The notes below the pieces were generated by a model, which did not search any database, was not told where the DNA came from, and saw nothing but the letters and a program-made list of their open reading frames with translations. A DNA stretch of 20,424 nt, taken from an uncultured Eubacteriales bacterium. Lineage in GTDB: Bacteria; Bacillota; Clostridia; Oscillospirales; Ruminococcaceae. Location: the NCBI GenBank assembly GCA_900318545.1, contig ONLC01000040.1:1-20424 (forward strand), in the 5' to 3' direction. Every line of letters starts with the position of its first letter. Positions within the stretch are counted from its first letter, which is position 1. Positions 1 through 8,235 of this stretch are shown piece by piece. Position numbers and translations under genes: made by a program.

Positions 1-11
1 TGAGGTGTATT

Positions 12-611
12 ATGCCCCCTAAGCCAAAAATAACTAAGGATATGGTAATAGAGGCAGGCTTCAAAATAGTGCGGAGCGAGGGAGAGCAGGCGCTTAATGT
101 GCGTAGGGTCGCCTCTGAGCTTGGGTGCTCTACTCAGCCTGTGATGTATCATTTCAGCACTGTGAACGAGCTCAAAACTGCGGTGTATGAGTATGCGGAT
201 AACTTCCACACTCAGTATATACTGACACCCGATGAAAGGGTCGGCGACCCCTTTATGGCAATAGGACTCAGGTACGTAAGGTTTGCGCACGAGGAAAAGC
301 CGCTGTTCAGGCTGCTGTTCCAGTCGGATAAATTCCGGAACATCGGTTTCAGAGAGCTTATCTGCTCTGACTACACTATGCCTGTAATAATGCCTCTGTG
401 CGAAAAGACAGGGCTCACAGTCGAGCAGGCAAGAGATGTTTTCGGCTCGATATTTATTTGTGCTCACGGAGCTGCCGAGCTGCTGGCGAACAACTCCTTT
501 GATTATGACGAGGAGTATTTCAAAAAGCTGTTCAGAAGCACGCTTATAGGGCTTGTTTATGTTCAGAAAAACAATATAGGATCACTGAAAGAATTAAATG
601 GAGGAGAATGA
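12..611 (+). CDS. TetR-family transcriptional regulator of the adjacent ABC exporter
   Basis: A 199-residue protein with a TetR-type N-terminal helix-turn-helix at about residues 8-55. The recognition-helix region reads GCSTQPVMYHF, followed by the usual N-E-L-K. The C-terminal part (about 60-190) is helical, as in TetR ligand-binding and dimerisation domains, but shows no recognisable ligand signature. The ATG is preceded by TGAGGTG at positions 1-7, a usable ribosome binding site, so the gene is probably complete although its promoter lies outside the window. Its stop is 1 nt before the preferred ATPase start and the ATPase ribosome binding site lies inside this gene, so the two are co-transcribed. 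Inference: it represses its own operon and is released by a substrate of the exporter. Family assignment is secure; the ligand is unknown. Confidence 0.9.
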   Translation: MPPKPKITKDMVIEAGFKIVRSEGEQALNVRRVASELGCSTQPVMYHFSTVNELKTAVYEYADNFHTQYILTPDERVGDPFMAIGLRYVRFAHEEKPLFRLLFQSDKFRNIGFRELICSDYTMPVIMPLCEKTGLTVEQARDVFGSIFICAHGAAELLANNSFDYDEEYFKKLFRSTLIGLVYVQKNNIGSLKELNGGE

Positions 612-612
612 T

Positions 613-1560
613 ATGGACACTGTTGTTAAGATCTCGGGGCTGGTGAAAAGCTATAAGGAGCTTACAGCCGTAAATGATCTCAGCCTTGAAATTAAGGAGG
701 GCGAGGTTTTCGGGCTGCTGGGGCCTAACGGCTCGGGAAAGTCAACCACAATAAACTGTATGCTGTCGCTTCTCGACTTTAACAAGGGCGAGATAGAGCT
801 CTTCGGCAAGCCTATGAGCCCGACTGCTTATGACATCAAGAAAAACATCGGCGTTATCATGCAGAACGTTGCCGTGTTTTACGAGCTGACAGTTTATGAG
901 AACATCGACTACTTCTGCGGCCTGTACATAACCGATAAGGCAGAGAGGAAAAAGTGCGTTGAGGACGCAATTAAATTTTCGGGGCTTGAGGACTTCACAA
1001 AGTTCAGACCGAAGAAGCTTTCGGGAGGACTGCTCAGAAGGCTCAACATCGCCTGCGGTATTGCTCACAAGCCGAAGCTTATAATCCTCGATGAGCCTAC
1101 CGTCGCTGTTGACCCCCAGTCGAGAAACAAGATACTTGAAGGCATAACAGAACTGAACAAGCAGGGAGCAACTGTTATTTACACCTCGCACTATATGGAG
1201 GAGGTTGAGCAGATATGCTCACGCATTGCTATCATTGACAAAGGAAAGAAGATAGCCGAGGGCACTAAGGAAGAGCTCAAAAAGATGGTGAAGAACACCG
1301 AAACTATCTCTATCCTTGCCTGTGAGATGGAGGAAAGCCTGCTCACAGAGATAAACGCTCTGCCCCATGTGCTTGAATCAGCCTATGAGGATAAGAAGCT
1401 CACTGTGCATTTCTCGGGCGGAAAGCATAATCTTCTCAGAGTCCTTGACTGTCTGCAGAAGCATGATGTGTCCTTCGGAAGAGTTTATTCTGAGCTGCCC
1501 ACCCTTAATGACGTGTTCTTGGAGCTTACAGGTACTGCTCTGAGAGATCAGGAGGGCTGA
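613..1560 (+). CDS. ABC transporter ATP-binding protein (ABC-2 type exporter)
   Basis: A 315-residue ATPase with a complete set of motifs, numbered from the 613 ATG: Walker A GPNGSGKS at 37-44, Q-loop at Q85, signature LSGG at 137-140, Walker B LIILDEP ending with catalytic E162, and switch H194. The last 90 or so residues form the C-terminal extension typical of drug and multisubstrate exporter ATPases (CcmA/NatA-like). An in-frame ATG exists at 598, but GGAGGAG at 600-606 is correctly spaced for 613, and 613 avoids overlap with the TetR gene, so 613 is preferred. It lies between the regulator and two permeases with almost no spacing. It should energise the export complex formed with the next two proteins. 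The substrate cannot be read from the sequence; the TetR context suggests a toxic or antimicrobial compound. Confidence 0.93.
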   Translation: MDTVVKISGLVKSYKELTAVNDLSLEIKEGEVFGLLGPNGSGKSTTINCMLSLLDFNKGEIELFGKPMSPTAYDIKKNIGVIMQNVAVFYELTVYENIDYFCGLYITDKAERKKCVEDAIKFSGLEDFTKFRPKKLSGGLLRRLNIACGIAHKPKLIILDEPTVAVDPQSRNKILEGITELNKQGATVIYTSHYMEEVEQICSRIAIIDKGKKIAEGTKEELKKMVKNTETISILACEMEESLLTEINALPHVLESAYEDKKLTVHFSGGKHNLLRVLDCLQKHDVSFGRVYSELPTLNDVFLELTGTALRDQEG

Positions 1561-1561
1561 T

Positions 1562-2704
1562 ATGTTTTTACATAACTTCAAGTATGAGCTGCTCAGCAGT
1601 CTGCGTGTGAAAGACGTTGTTATCTGGCTCATACTCTTTCCGATTGCTTTGGGTACCTGCTTCAAGGTGGCGTTTTCAAGCGTGTATGACAACACTATGG
1701 TGTTTGAGACTATCGACGTTGCAGTTGTTGAGGATACAGATGAAATGCAGGCTCAGATGTTCCGTCAGATAATCAAGGACGTGAAAATGGAAGATCAGCC
1801 GATGTTCAAGGTAAAGTACACCACTAAGGACAAGGCTCTGAAAATGCTCGAGGACGAAAAGGTAACAGCTGTTATCTTCGAGGGTGAAGTGCTTAAGATG
1901 ACTACTGCCTCAAACGGGCTTAAAGCAACTATTGTACAGTCATTCCTGAATCAGTACACTCACAATGCCGAGCTTATCATGACCGCCATGCTTTCAGATA
2001 AGAGTGACACCGTTCAGAAAGTGACCGAGACCCTTTCCGCTGAAGTAAAGAGCATAAACAAAAAGGCTCTCACTCACGGAAATACGGATCTGTACATTCA
2101 GTACTTCTATAACCTGATAGCTATGGTAGCGCTCTACGGTTCTCTTTCGGGACTGCATATAGCAATAGCAAATCAGGCTAACCTCTCCCCTCTCGGAGCA
2201 AGAAAGAACGTCTCCCCTACCCCGAAGCTTATCTCAATATCTGCGGCTCTGTGCGGCACCTTCATACTGGAGCTTATCTGCACAGCTATAGCTGTAACAT
2301 ACACACGCTTTGTTCTGAACGTTGATTACGGCGACAGACTGGGCTTTGTGTATCTGGCTGCATTTATAGGCGGCTGTTTGGGAGTTTCGCTCGGATTTAT
2401 GGTAGGCTCCTTCGGCAGAATGAGCCAGAATGCAAAGAGTGCTCTTTGCAGCGGTGTGTCGCTGGGGCTGTGCTTTTTCAGCGGTCTTATGGACGGCGGC
2501 ATGAAAGCTAAGGTTGCTCAGGACGCTCCGTGGTTTAACTATATAAATCCTGCGGCTCTTATCTCTGACAGCGTTTACTGCCTGAACGTGTATGAGGATA
2601 TGTCTCGCTACTGGGAAAAGATCATATCCATGATCGTTATTACAGCAGTATTCACCCTTGTAGGATTTATGTTGACAAGGAGGCGTAAGTATGCAAGTGT
2701 TTAA
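1562..2704 (+). CDS. ABC-2 type transporter permease, first subunit
   Basis: A 380-residue membrane protein with ABC-2 architecture: a hydrophobic helix near residues 19-38, a large soluble outer-face segment (about 40-190, rich in charged residues), then about five membrane helices in the C-terminal half ending in a basic tail (LTRRRKYASV). GGAGGG at 1551-1556 serves the ATG, which starts 1 nt after the ATPase stop. The neighbouring permease has the same length and layout, so the pair probably forms a heterodimeric channel with the ATPase. The large extracytoplasmic loop resembles multidrug ABC-2 permeases of the YhgE/DrrB/LinJ type. Family call is confident; substrate unknown. Confidence 0.88.
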   Translation: MFLHNFKYELLSSLRVKDVVIWLILFPIALGTCFKVAFSSVYDNTMVFETIDVAVVEDTDEMQAQMFRQIIKDVKMEDQPMFKVKYTTKDKALKMLEDEKVTAVIFEGEVLKMTTASNGLKATIVQSFLNQYTHNAELIMTAMLSDKSDTVQKVTETLSAEVKSINKKALTHGNTDLYIQYFYNLIAMVALYGSLSGLHIAIANQANLSPLGARKNVSPTPKLISISAALCGTFILELICTAIAVTYTRFVLNVDYGDRLGFVYLAAFIGGCLGVSLGFMVGSFGRMSQNAKSALCSGVSLGLCFFSGLMDGGMKAKVAQDAPWFNYINPAALISDSVYCLNVYEDMSRYWEKIISMIVITAVFTLVGFMLTRRRKYASV

Positions 2705-3833
2705 GCTGTTTCTGAAAATACTTAAAAAGCATCTGCTTCCTGCGATACTGTTTACAGGTATCTTTATACTGATAATCGCATCTATCTCGACAAGCAGCTC
2801 TCAGGAGGAAAGCTACAAGCCCTCGGAACCTCGCCTTGCTGTCTATGACGAGGACAACACTGAAGCCAGCAAGCTTGCGGTAAAGTATATCTCCAAGGGC
2901 AACGAAATATATAAAATCGACAACGATGATGACAAGCTTCTTGATGCTCTTTACTACACTACTATCCACTATGCGATAACGGTAAACGAGGGCTATTCCG
3001 AAAAGCTTGCCAGGGGCGAGACCGATGACCTCTTCACCGTGAGATATGTTCACGAGAACTTCTCAAATGCTCTTGCTGATTCAAAGCTCAATGAGTACAC
3101 TAAGACTGTCAGTGCATACATCAAAATGGGACAGAGCATTGAGGAAGCTTCAAAGTCGGCTTCAAAGGCACTCTCAAAGGAAGTTAAAGTAAGCTATCAG
3201 CAGGACACAAAGTCCTCAGATGAGATAATGGCGATGTTCTTCCAGTACCTGCCCTATGTACTTTTCTCGGCTGTGCTGTCCTCTCTCGGACCTGTGCTCA
3301 TTATTATGAACAAGAAAGAGGTTAAGGACAGAACTCACTGCTCAGCAATAAAGCCCTCAGCGGAGACCTTTGGAAAGGTGCTCGGAGCTGTTGTCTTTGT
3401 AGGAGCTGTCTGGGCGATATTCTTGATTGCAGGCACAGTTATCTCAGGCACAGGATATAAGGGAAATGCGCTATACGCTGTGGCAAACTCTGTTATCTAC
3501 GCAGTTATATCGGCAGGAATATCAATTCTGGTTTCCTCTCTGGTAACAAATGATAATGTACTGAACGTTATAGTTCAGATCTTCGGACTGGGTTCATCGT
3601 TCCTGTGCGGAGTGTTCGTTCCTCAGGAGTTTTTAGGCTCGGGCGTTCTGACCGCTGCGAAGATCCTTCCTGCATACTGGTATGTAAAGGCAAACAACAG
3701 TATCTTTGCACTCTCCGACAGCACCTTCGACAAAGGCGAGATACTTACCTGCTTCGGTATTGAAATAGGCTTTGCGGTGCTTATCTTTGCAGGAGCGTTT
3801 ATCTCGGTAAAAATGTCACGCAAAAAGGCGTGA
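2691..3833 (+). CDS. ABC-2 type transporter permease, second subunit
   Basis: Also 380 residues with the same plan as its neighbour: an N-terminal helix (LLPAILFTGIFILIIASIS), a polar extracytoplasmic segment to about residue 175, then a cluster of hydrophobic helices starting at FFQYLPYVLFSAVLSS and ending in the basic tail KMSRKKA. The ATG overlaps the upstream permease by 14 nt and uses AAGGAGG at 2677-2683, inside that gene, so the two are translationally coupled. This fits stoichiometric production of two different half-channels. It is the last gene of the operon. No convincing terminator hairpin is seen between its stop and the pheS promoter. Confidence 0.87.
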   Translation: MQVFKLFLKILKKHLLPAILFTGIFILIIASISTSSSQEESYKPSEPRLAVYDEDNTEASKLAVKYISKGNEIYKIDNDDDKLLDALYYTTIHYAITVNEGYSEKLARGETDDLFTVRYVHENFSNALADSKLNEYTKTVSAYIKMGQSIEEASKSASKALSKEVKVSYQQDTKSSDEIMAMFFQYLPYVLFSAVLSSLGPVLIIMNKKEVKDRTHCSAIKPSAETFGKVLGAVVFVGAVWAIFLIAGTVISGTGYKGNALYAVANSVIYAVISAGISILVSSLVTNDNVLNVIVQIFGLGSSFLCGVFVPQEFLGSGVLTAAKILPAYWYVKANNSIFALSDSTFDKGEILTCFGIEIGFAVLIFAGAFISVKMSRKKA

Positions 3834-3856
3834 TTTGTAAACTTTCTATTAAACGC

Positions 3857-3885
3857 TTGAAAAACGCCCTCGGGTGTGCTAGAAT
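3857..3885 (+). promoter_or_regulatory. SigA-type promoter of the pheST leader
   Basis: TTGAAA (3857-3862), a 17-bp spacer, then TAGAAT (3880-3885). This predicts a transcript start near 3892, just ahead of the T-box leader. It is the only promoter-like element between the ABC operon and pheS. Confidence 0.72.
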
Positions 3886-3891
3886 AATACT

Positions 3892-4142
3892 GTTAATATC
3901 ACGTAAACACTATGACCAAGAGAGTAAGCTGACAGATCACTTCTCAGAGAGATGTACATTTTGCTGAAAGCACATTGCTGTGATGTCTGCCGAAGTTCAC
4001 TTGTGAGTGGCACTGCCGAAACAACAGTAAGCGGTGACGCAATGTCTGCGTTAAAGACAGGGGAATGATGGTTCCTTATTGGGTGGTACAGCAGAAGCGG
4101 ATATCGGTTCTGTCCTGATAACAAGGACAGGACCGTTTTTTT
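3892..4142 (+). promoter_or_regulatory. T-box leader responding to tRNA-Phe, with intrinsic terminator
   Basis: This is a T-box riboswitch upstream of pheS. The diagnostic T-box sequence GGGTGGTAC is at 4081-4089; its UGGU matches the ACCA 3' end of uncharged tRNA. The Stem I landmark CAGAGAG lies near 3945-3951, followed further on by CCGAAGTTCAC, giving a candidate UUC (Phe) specifier codon at 3996-3998 followed by A, as usual. The terminator is a 12-bp stem, 4105-4116 with 4124-4135, loop 4117-4123, then seven T residues at 4136-4142. Known biology: uncharged tRNA stabilises the antiterminator and lets transcription into the synthetase genes; charged tRNA lets the terminator form. The codon assignment agrees with the pheST genes downstream. 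The fold was assigned by eye. Confidence 0.88.
4105..4142 (+). terminator. Intrinsic terminator of the Phe T-box leader
   Basis: Stem CGGTTCTGTCCT / AGGACAGGACCG (one G-T wobble), a 7-nt loop and a T7 tract. The 5' arm directly follows the T-box sequence, as needed for mutually exclusive terminator and antiterminator. The last three stem bases and the T tract also form the start of the 94-bp tandem unit described separately. Confidence 0.88.
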
Positions 4143-4320
4143 ATCTACTTATCTCAGCGGCAGCTATTGAAAAGCCAACGCAGAATAACGACGTAAGATG
4201 GTGCAGGGTTTTCCCTGCGGGCAGAGCCGTTTTTTTATCTACTTATCTCAGCGGCAGCTATTGAAAAGCCAACGCAGAATAACGGCGTAAGATGGTGCAG
4301 GGTTTTCCCTGCGGGCAGGA
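4133..4320 (+). repeat. Two tandem 94-bp units between the T-box terminator and pheS
   Basis: Unit 1 is 4133-4226 and unit 2 is 4227-4320. The first 92 bases of each are identical except A at 4191 versus G at 4285. Each unit starts with CCG plus T7, which in unit 1 is the end of the T-box terminator, and then carries a core running from TCTCAGCGGC through GCTATTGAAAAGC and GACGTAAG. Each ends in a perfect hairpin GCAGGG-TTTT-CCCTGC (4203-4218 and 4297-4312), followed about 11 nt later by another T tract (4230-4236 and 4322-4327). The core is related to the units at 8214-8423. The stretch adds nearly 200 nt to the pheS leader and could add weak extra terminators. No open frame of note fits. 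Confidence 0.9.
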
Positions 4321-4376
4321 CTTTTTTGATTTATATAGTTTTCTCTTAACTGAAATAAATGAAAGGAATGGTAAAA

Positions 4377-5396
4377 ATGAAAGACGAACTCAGACACATT
4401 GAAGAACGTGCAAATGAAGAGCTCGGACAGATCGGTGATACCAAAACCCTTGAGGATTTCCGTGTAAGGTTCCTCGGCAAAAAGGGCGAGATCACCGCTA
4501 TTCTGAAGCAGATGGGCAAGCTCTCAGCGGAGGAAAGACCTGCTATGGGTCAGCTTGCAAACAAGATCAGAGCTAACATTGAAAACGCTCTCAACAAGAA
4601 GAAGGAGGAGCTTAAATCAGCTCAGGAGGCTAAGAGGCTCAAGGATGAGACTATTGACGTTACCCTCCCGGGAAAGGCTGCCCGTGTGGGAAGACCTCAC
4701 CCCCTCAATGCTACTCTTGAAGAGATCGAGGAGGTATTCCTCGGTATGGGCTTCAATATAGTTGAAGGCCCCGAGGTTGAAACCGACCACTACTGCTTTG
4801 AGGCTCTCAATATGCCGAAGCACCACCCTGCAAGAGATACTCAGGACACATTCTATATAAACGAGAACGTTCTGCTGAGAACGCAGACATCGAGCGTTCA
4901 GATAAGAGTTATGGAGCAGACAAAGCCCCCGATAAGGATCATCTCCCCCGGCAGAGTTTACCGCTCCGATGCTGTTGACGCTACACACTCACCGCTGTTC
5001 CACCAGATCGAGGGTCTTGTAATTGACAAGGGAATTACTATGGCTGACCTGAAGGGTACTCTGGAGCTTCTTATGCAGAGAATTTACGGCGATGAGGCAA
5101 AGGTGCGTTTCCGCCCTCACCACTTCCCTTATACAGAGCCCTCAGCTGAGGTTGACCTTATGTGCTTCAACTGTCACGGAAAGGGCTGTTCAATGTGCAA
5201 GCAGGAGGGCTGGGTAGAGCTTTTAGGCTCAGGTATGGTACACCCTAAGGTGCTTGCTGACTGCGGTATTGACCCCGAGGTTTACAGCGGCTTTGCATTC
5301 GGTATCGGCCTTGAGCGTATCACTATGGGCCGCTACAGCATCAATGATATGAGACTGCTGTACGAAAACGATATGAGATTCTTAGAGCAGTTCTGA
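4377..5396 (+). CDS. pheS: Phenylalanine--tRNA ligase alpha subunit
   Basis: A 339-residue PheS of normal length. The N-terminal helical arm (about 1-85) is the tRNA-binding coiled coil. The class II core follows, with motif 2 around PGRVYRSDAVDATHSPLFHQ and motif 3 FAFGIGLERITMGRY near the C-terminus. A CFNC...CSMC segment before GWVELLGSGMVHP is the cysteine pattern seen in Firmicutes PheS. With PheT it attaches phenylalanine to tRNA-Phe in the cytoplasm as an alpha2-beta2 enzyme. In-frame ATGs occur at 4359, 4368 and 4377. The last is chosen because GAAAGGA at 4361-4367 is well spaced for it and MKDELRHIEERA looks like a normal PheS start. Expression is controlled by the T-box leader, and pheT follows 16 nt downstream. 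Confidence 0.97.
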   Translation: MKDELRHIEERANEELGQIGDTKTLEDFRVRFLGKKGEITAILKQMGKLSAEERPAMGQLANKIRANIENALNKKKEELKSAQEAKRLKDETIDVTLPGKAARVGRPHPLNATLEEIEEVFLGMGFNIVEGPEVETDHYCFEALNMPKHHPARDTQDTFYINENVLLRTQTSSVQIRVMEQTKPPIRIISPGRVYRSDAVDATHSPLFHQIEGLVIDKGITMADLKGTLELLMQRIYGDEAKVRFRPHHFPYTEPSAEVDLMCFNCHGKGCSMCKQEGWVELLGSGMVHPKVLADCGIDPEVYSGFAFGIGLERITMGRYSINDMRLLYENDMRFLEQF

Positions 5397-5412
5397 TCAG
5401 GAGGTAACAAGA

Positions 5413-7827
5413 ATGGATCTTTCAATGAGATGGCTCGCAGACTATGTTGACTGCGATATGCCTATAAAGGATTTTGTTTCGGGTCTGACTATTTCAGGCT
5501 CTAAGGTTGAGTGCTACAACGTTGAGGGCGACTACCTCTCAAATGTAGTTGTGGGACAGGTAAAGGAGATAGAGCGTCACCCCGATTCCGACCATATGTG
5601 GATAACTCAGATAGATGTCGGCGAAGACGAGCTCGTTCAGATAGTAACAGGTGCTCAGAATGTAAAGAAGGGCGACTTCGTGCCTGTTGCAAAGCATAAG
5701 TCCACAGTTCTTCACGAGGGCAAGCCCGTAAAGATAACCAAGGGCAAGCTCAGAGGTGTGGCTTCAAACGGTATGCTCTGCTCTCTCGATGAGCTCGGAC
5801 TGAGCATTCATGACTTCCCTTATGCTATTGAGGACGGTATATTTATTCTCGGTGATGACTGCGACAAAACTGTCGGCACAGACATTAAAAAGGCTATCGG
5901 CTTTGATGATACCTGCGTTGAGTTTGAGATAACATCAAACCGCCCTGACTGTATGTCGGTTATCGGCCTTGCAAGAGAGACTGCGGCTACCTTCAATACA
6001 AAGCTTAATGTAAAGAAGCCCGAGTACAAGGGTATCGACGGAAAGATAAGCGATCTCCTCAGCGTGAAAATTCATAACACCGATCTCTGCAAGAGATACA
6101 TCGGTGCTATAGTAAAAAACGTAAAGATAGAGCCCTCTCCACGCTGGATGAGAGAAAGGCTCAGAGCATCGGGCGTTCGTCCTATCAATAACCTCGTAGA
6201 TATTACAAACTATGTTATGCTTGAATACGGCAGACCTATGCACGCATTTGACCTGAGATACGTTGAGGGCGGAGAGATCAATGTAAGAAATGCCGAGGCA
6301 GGCGAGAAGATAACAACTCTTGACGGAGTGGAAAGAGAGCTCTCCCCTGAAATGCTCGTTATCGCTGACGCTAAGAAGCCCGTAGCCGTTGCAGGTGTAA
6401 TGGGCGGTGAGTACAGCGGTATCATGGAGGACACAACTACAGTTGTATTCGAGTCAGCCTGCTTTGACGGCGCATCTGTCAGAACTACTGCAAAGAAGCT
6501 CGGTATGAGAACAGATGCCTCTGCAAGATACGAAAAGGGTCTTGACCCTCACGAGTGCTATGAAGCTCTTATGAGAGCCTGCCAGCTTGTTGAGGAGCTC
6601 GGTGCAGGAGAGGTGCTCAGAGAGTACATTGATGAAAACTACCAGAGTGAAGAGCCTGCAAGCGTTGAGTTCTCTGCGGAATGGATAAACAAGTTCCTCG
6701 GCACTGATATACCCGAGGCCGAAATGATAGAGTATCTTGAAAGACTTGAATTCAAGGTTGAAAACGGAAGAGTTTACGCTCCGTGGTTCAGGATCGACAT
6801 CGGTGTCAAGGCTGATATCGCAGAGGAGGTCGCAAGACTTTACGGCTACAACAAGATACCCGATACTATCATTCGTGGTGTTGCCGAGGCTAAGCTCTCA
6901 CCTAAGCAGAAGTTTGAAAGACAGCTGAAGCGTGCTATGATCTCTATGGGTATGAATGAGATAAGCACATTCTCATTCATTTCGCCGAAGTACCTTGACA
7001 AGATAAACCTCCCCGAGAACAGCAAGCTCAGAAACACGGTAACTATCTCAAACCCTCTAGGCGAGGACACAAGCATAATGAGAACAACTATTCTGCCCTC
7101 ACTTATGGAGGTTCTCTCGAGAAACAACAGCTACCGCAACCCCGAGTGCTATGCATTCGAGCTTGGAAATGAATATCTGCCTGTAGATGGCGAGGTTCTC
7201 CCCGAAGAGCCGGCAAGACTGGTATTCGGCTTCTATGACACAGAAACAAAGGCTGACTTCTATGACCTCAAGGGTATTGCTGAGGGTCTGCTTGAAAAGG
7301 CAGGAGCCGAGAACGTTGAGTTTGAGAGACCGACAGAAACCTGCGAGTTTGCTGAGAAGGCATCGTTCCACCCGGGAAGATCGGCAGTTATCCTTGTTGA
7401 CGGCAAGCAGATAGGCATTATCGGTGAGCTTCACCCGAAGGTACTGGAGAACTACGGGATCTCTGCAAGAGCTTATGCAGGCAAGATAAATGTTCCCGAG
7501 CTTATGGAGCTCTGCGTAGAAACAAAGACCTATAAGCCTCTGCCTAAGTTCCCTGCTTCTCTGAGAGATATCTCGGTAGTTGTAAACGATGAAGTGCCTG
7601 TAGCTGAGCTTGAAAAGGCTATCAGAAAGGCTGTAGGCTCAATACTTGAAAAGGTAACACTGTTCGACGTTTATAAGGGCGAGCAGATAGACGCAGGAAA
7701 GAAGTCGGTATCGTTCTCTATCTCGATGCGTTCGCACGACGGCACTCTTACCGATGAGCAGGCTGACAAGGCAATGTCAAAGGTAGTAGATGCTTTGTCG
7801 AAGCTGGGTGCTGAACTCAGATCGTAA
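5413..7827 (+). CDS. pheT: Phenylalanine--tRNA ligase beta subunit
   Basis: An 804-residue PheT of normal full length. Visible domains are an EMAP/OB-type tRNA-binding domain at about 39-150 (VVVGQVKEIERHPDSD), the B3/B4 editing region at about 210-390 (RPINNLVDITNYVMLEYG and the HAFD motif), B5 at about 405-475, a catalytic-like core, and a C-terminal FDX-ACB anticodon-binding domain from about 713 (KPLPKFPASLRDISVVV). It is the structural and editing partner of PheS and clears mischarged Tyr-tRNA-Phe. AGGAGG at 5399-5404 supports the ATG. It is co-transcribed with pheS. No clear intrinsic terminator follows, and ireB has its own promoter only about 40 nt downstream. Confidence 0.97.
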   Translation: MDLSMRWLADYVDCDMPIKDFVSGLTISGSKVECYNVEGDYLSNVVVGQVKEIERHPDSDHMWITQIDVGEDELVQIVTGAQNVKKGDFVPVAKHKSTVLHEGKPVKITKGKLRGVASNGMLCSLDELGLSIHDFPYAIEDGIFILGDDCDKTVGTDIKKAIGFDDTCVEFEITSNRPDCMSVIGLARETAATFNTKLNVKKPEYKGIDGKISDLLSVKIHNTDLCKRYIGAIVKNVKIEPSPRWMRERLRASGVRPINNLVDITNYVMLEYGRPMHAFDLRYVEGGEINVRNAEAGEKITTLDGVERELSPEMLVIADAKKPVAVAGVMGGEYSGIMEDTTTVVFESACFDGASVRTTAKKLGMRTDASARYEKGLDPHECYEALMRACQLVEELGAGEVLREYIDENYQSEEPASVEFSAEWINKFLGTDIPEAEMIEYLERLEFKVENGRVYAPWFRIDIGVKADIAEEVARLYGYNKIPDTIIRGVAEAKLSPKQKFERQLKRAMISMGMNEISTFSFISPKYLDKINLPENSKLRNTVTISNPLGEDTSIMRTTILPSLMEVLSRNNSYRNPECYAFELGNEYLPVDGEVLPEEPARLVFGFYDTETKADFYDLKGIAEGLLEKAGAENVEFERPTETCEFAEKASFHPGRSAVILVDGKQIGIIGELHPKVLENYGISARAYAGKINVPELMELCVETKTYKPLPKFPASLRDISVVVNDEVPVAELEKAIRKAVGSILEKVTLFDVYKGEQIDAGKKSVSFSISMRSHDGTLTDEQADKAMSKVVDALSKLGAELRS

Positions 7828-7866
7828 AAAACGTTTTCTGTTACAAAAAAAATTTCAGTCCAGCAC

Positions 7867-7895
7867 TTGTTATTTTTGAAAAGATAGGTTATACT
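7867..7895 (+). promoter_or_regulatory. SigA-type promoter of ireB
   Basis: TTGTTA (7867-7872), a 17-bp spacer, TATACT (7890-7895), in an AT-rich gap. Predicted start near 7902, giving a leader of about 90 nt before the ireB ATG. Read-through from pheT is also possible because no terminator is obvious between them. Confidence 0.65.
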
Positions 7896-7989
7896 ATTTG
7901 TATAGCGTATTATTATGCTGAAGAGAAAGAGAACAGTCACAGCAATCAGACCTGCTACAAACTGTAACAAACGAAAAGGAGCTGATCTT

Positions 7990-8235
7990 ATGTACGAACA
8001 GACTATGGAATTTTCGGTTCAGAGAGACAAGGAAACAGAGCTGAAAAAGAACCTGACGGTCATCTATGATGCTCTGAAAGAAAAGGGCTATAACCCTATC
8101 AATCAGATTGTGGGCTATATCCTGTCCGAGGATCCGACATACATAACGACCTACAACAATGCAAGAAGCCTTATCCGCCATATTGACAGAGATGAGCTTT
8201 TGCAGGCACTTGTCAGGTCTTATCTTGAAGCCTGA
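7990..8235 (+). CDS. ireB: IreB-family regulatory phosphoprotein (UPF0297)
   Basis: An 81-residue protein with the IreB/UPF0297 signature KGYNPINQIVGYILSEDP, followed by TYITTYNNARSLIRHIDRDEL and a terminal ALVRSYLEA, matching the family in length and order. In Enterococcus faecalis IreB is a small phosphoprotein substrate of the PASTA kinase IreK and modulates cell-wall stress and cephalosporin tolerance. That role is known for the family, not shown here. An upstream in-frame ATG at 7915 would add 25 unrelated basic residues; AAAAGGAG just before 7990 makes the shorter start much better. In many Firmicutes the gene sits between alaS and ruvX; here it follows pheT and stands alone. Its last seven codons lie inside the first 90-bp tandem unit, so its 3' end has been copied downstream. 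Confidence 0.93.
   Translation: MYEQTMEFSVQRDKETELKKNLTVIYDALKEKGYNPINQIVGYILSEDPTYITTYNNARSLIRHIDRDELLQALVRSYLEA

Noticed and set aside
742..1695. Minus-strand open frames opposite the ABC ATPase and permease
   Set aside because: They overlap clearly coding plus-strand genes, have no ribosome binding sites and show no recognisable domains.
4079..4264. Plus-strand open frame of 61 codons
   Set aside because: It runs across the T-box sequence, the terminator and the tandem repeats. No ribosome binding site, and the translation follows the repeat rather than a protein.
4133..4320. CRISPR-like repetition
   Set aside because: There are only two units at each locus, placed head to tail without unique spacers of constant length, and no cas genes.
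7915..7989. Upstream ATG extension of ireB
   Set aside because: The 25 extra residues are basic and unlike the family, the ATG lacks a ribosome binding site, and AAAAGGAG precedes the family-typical start at 7990.
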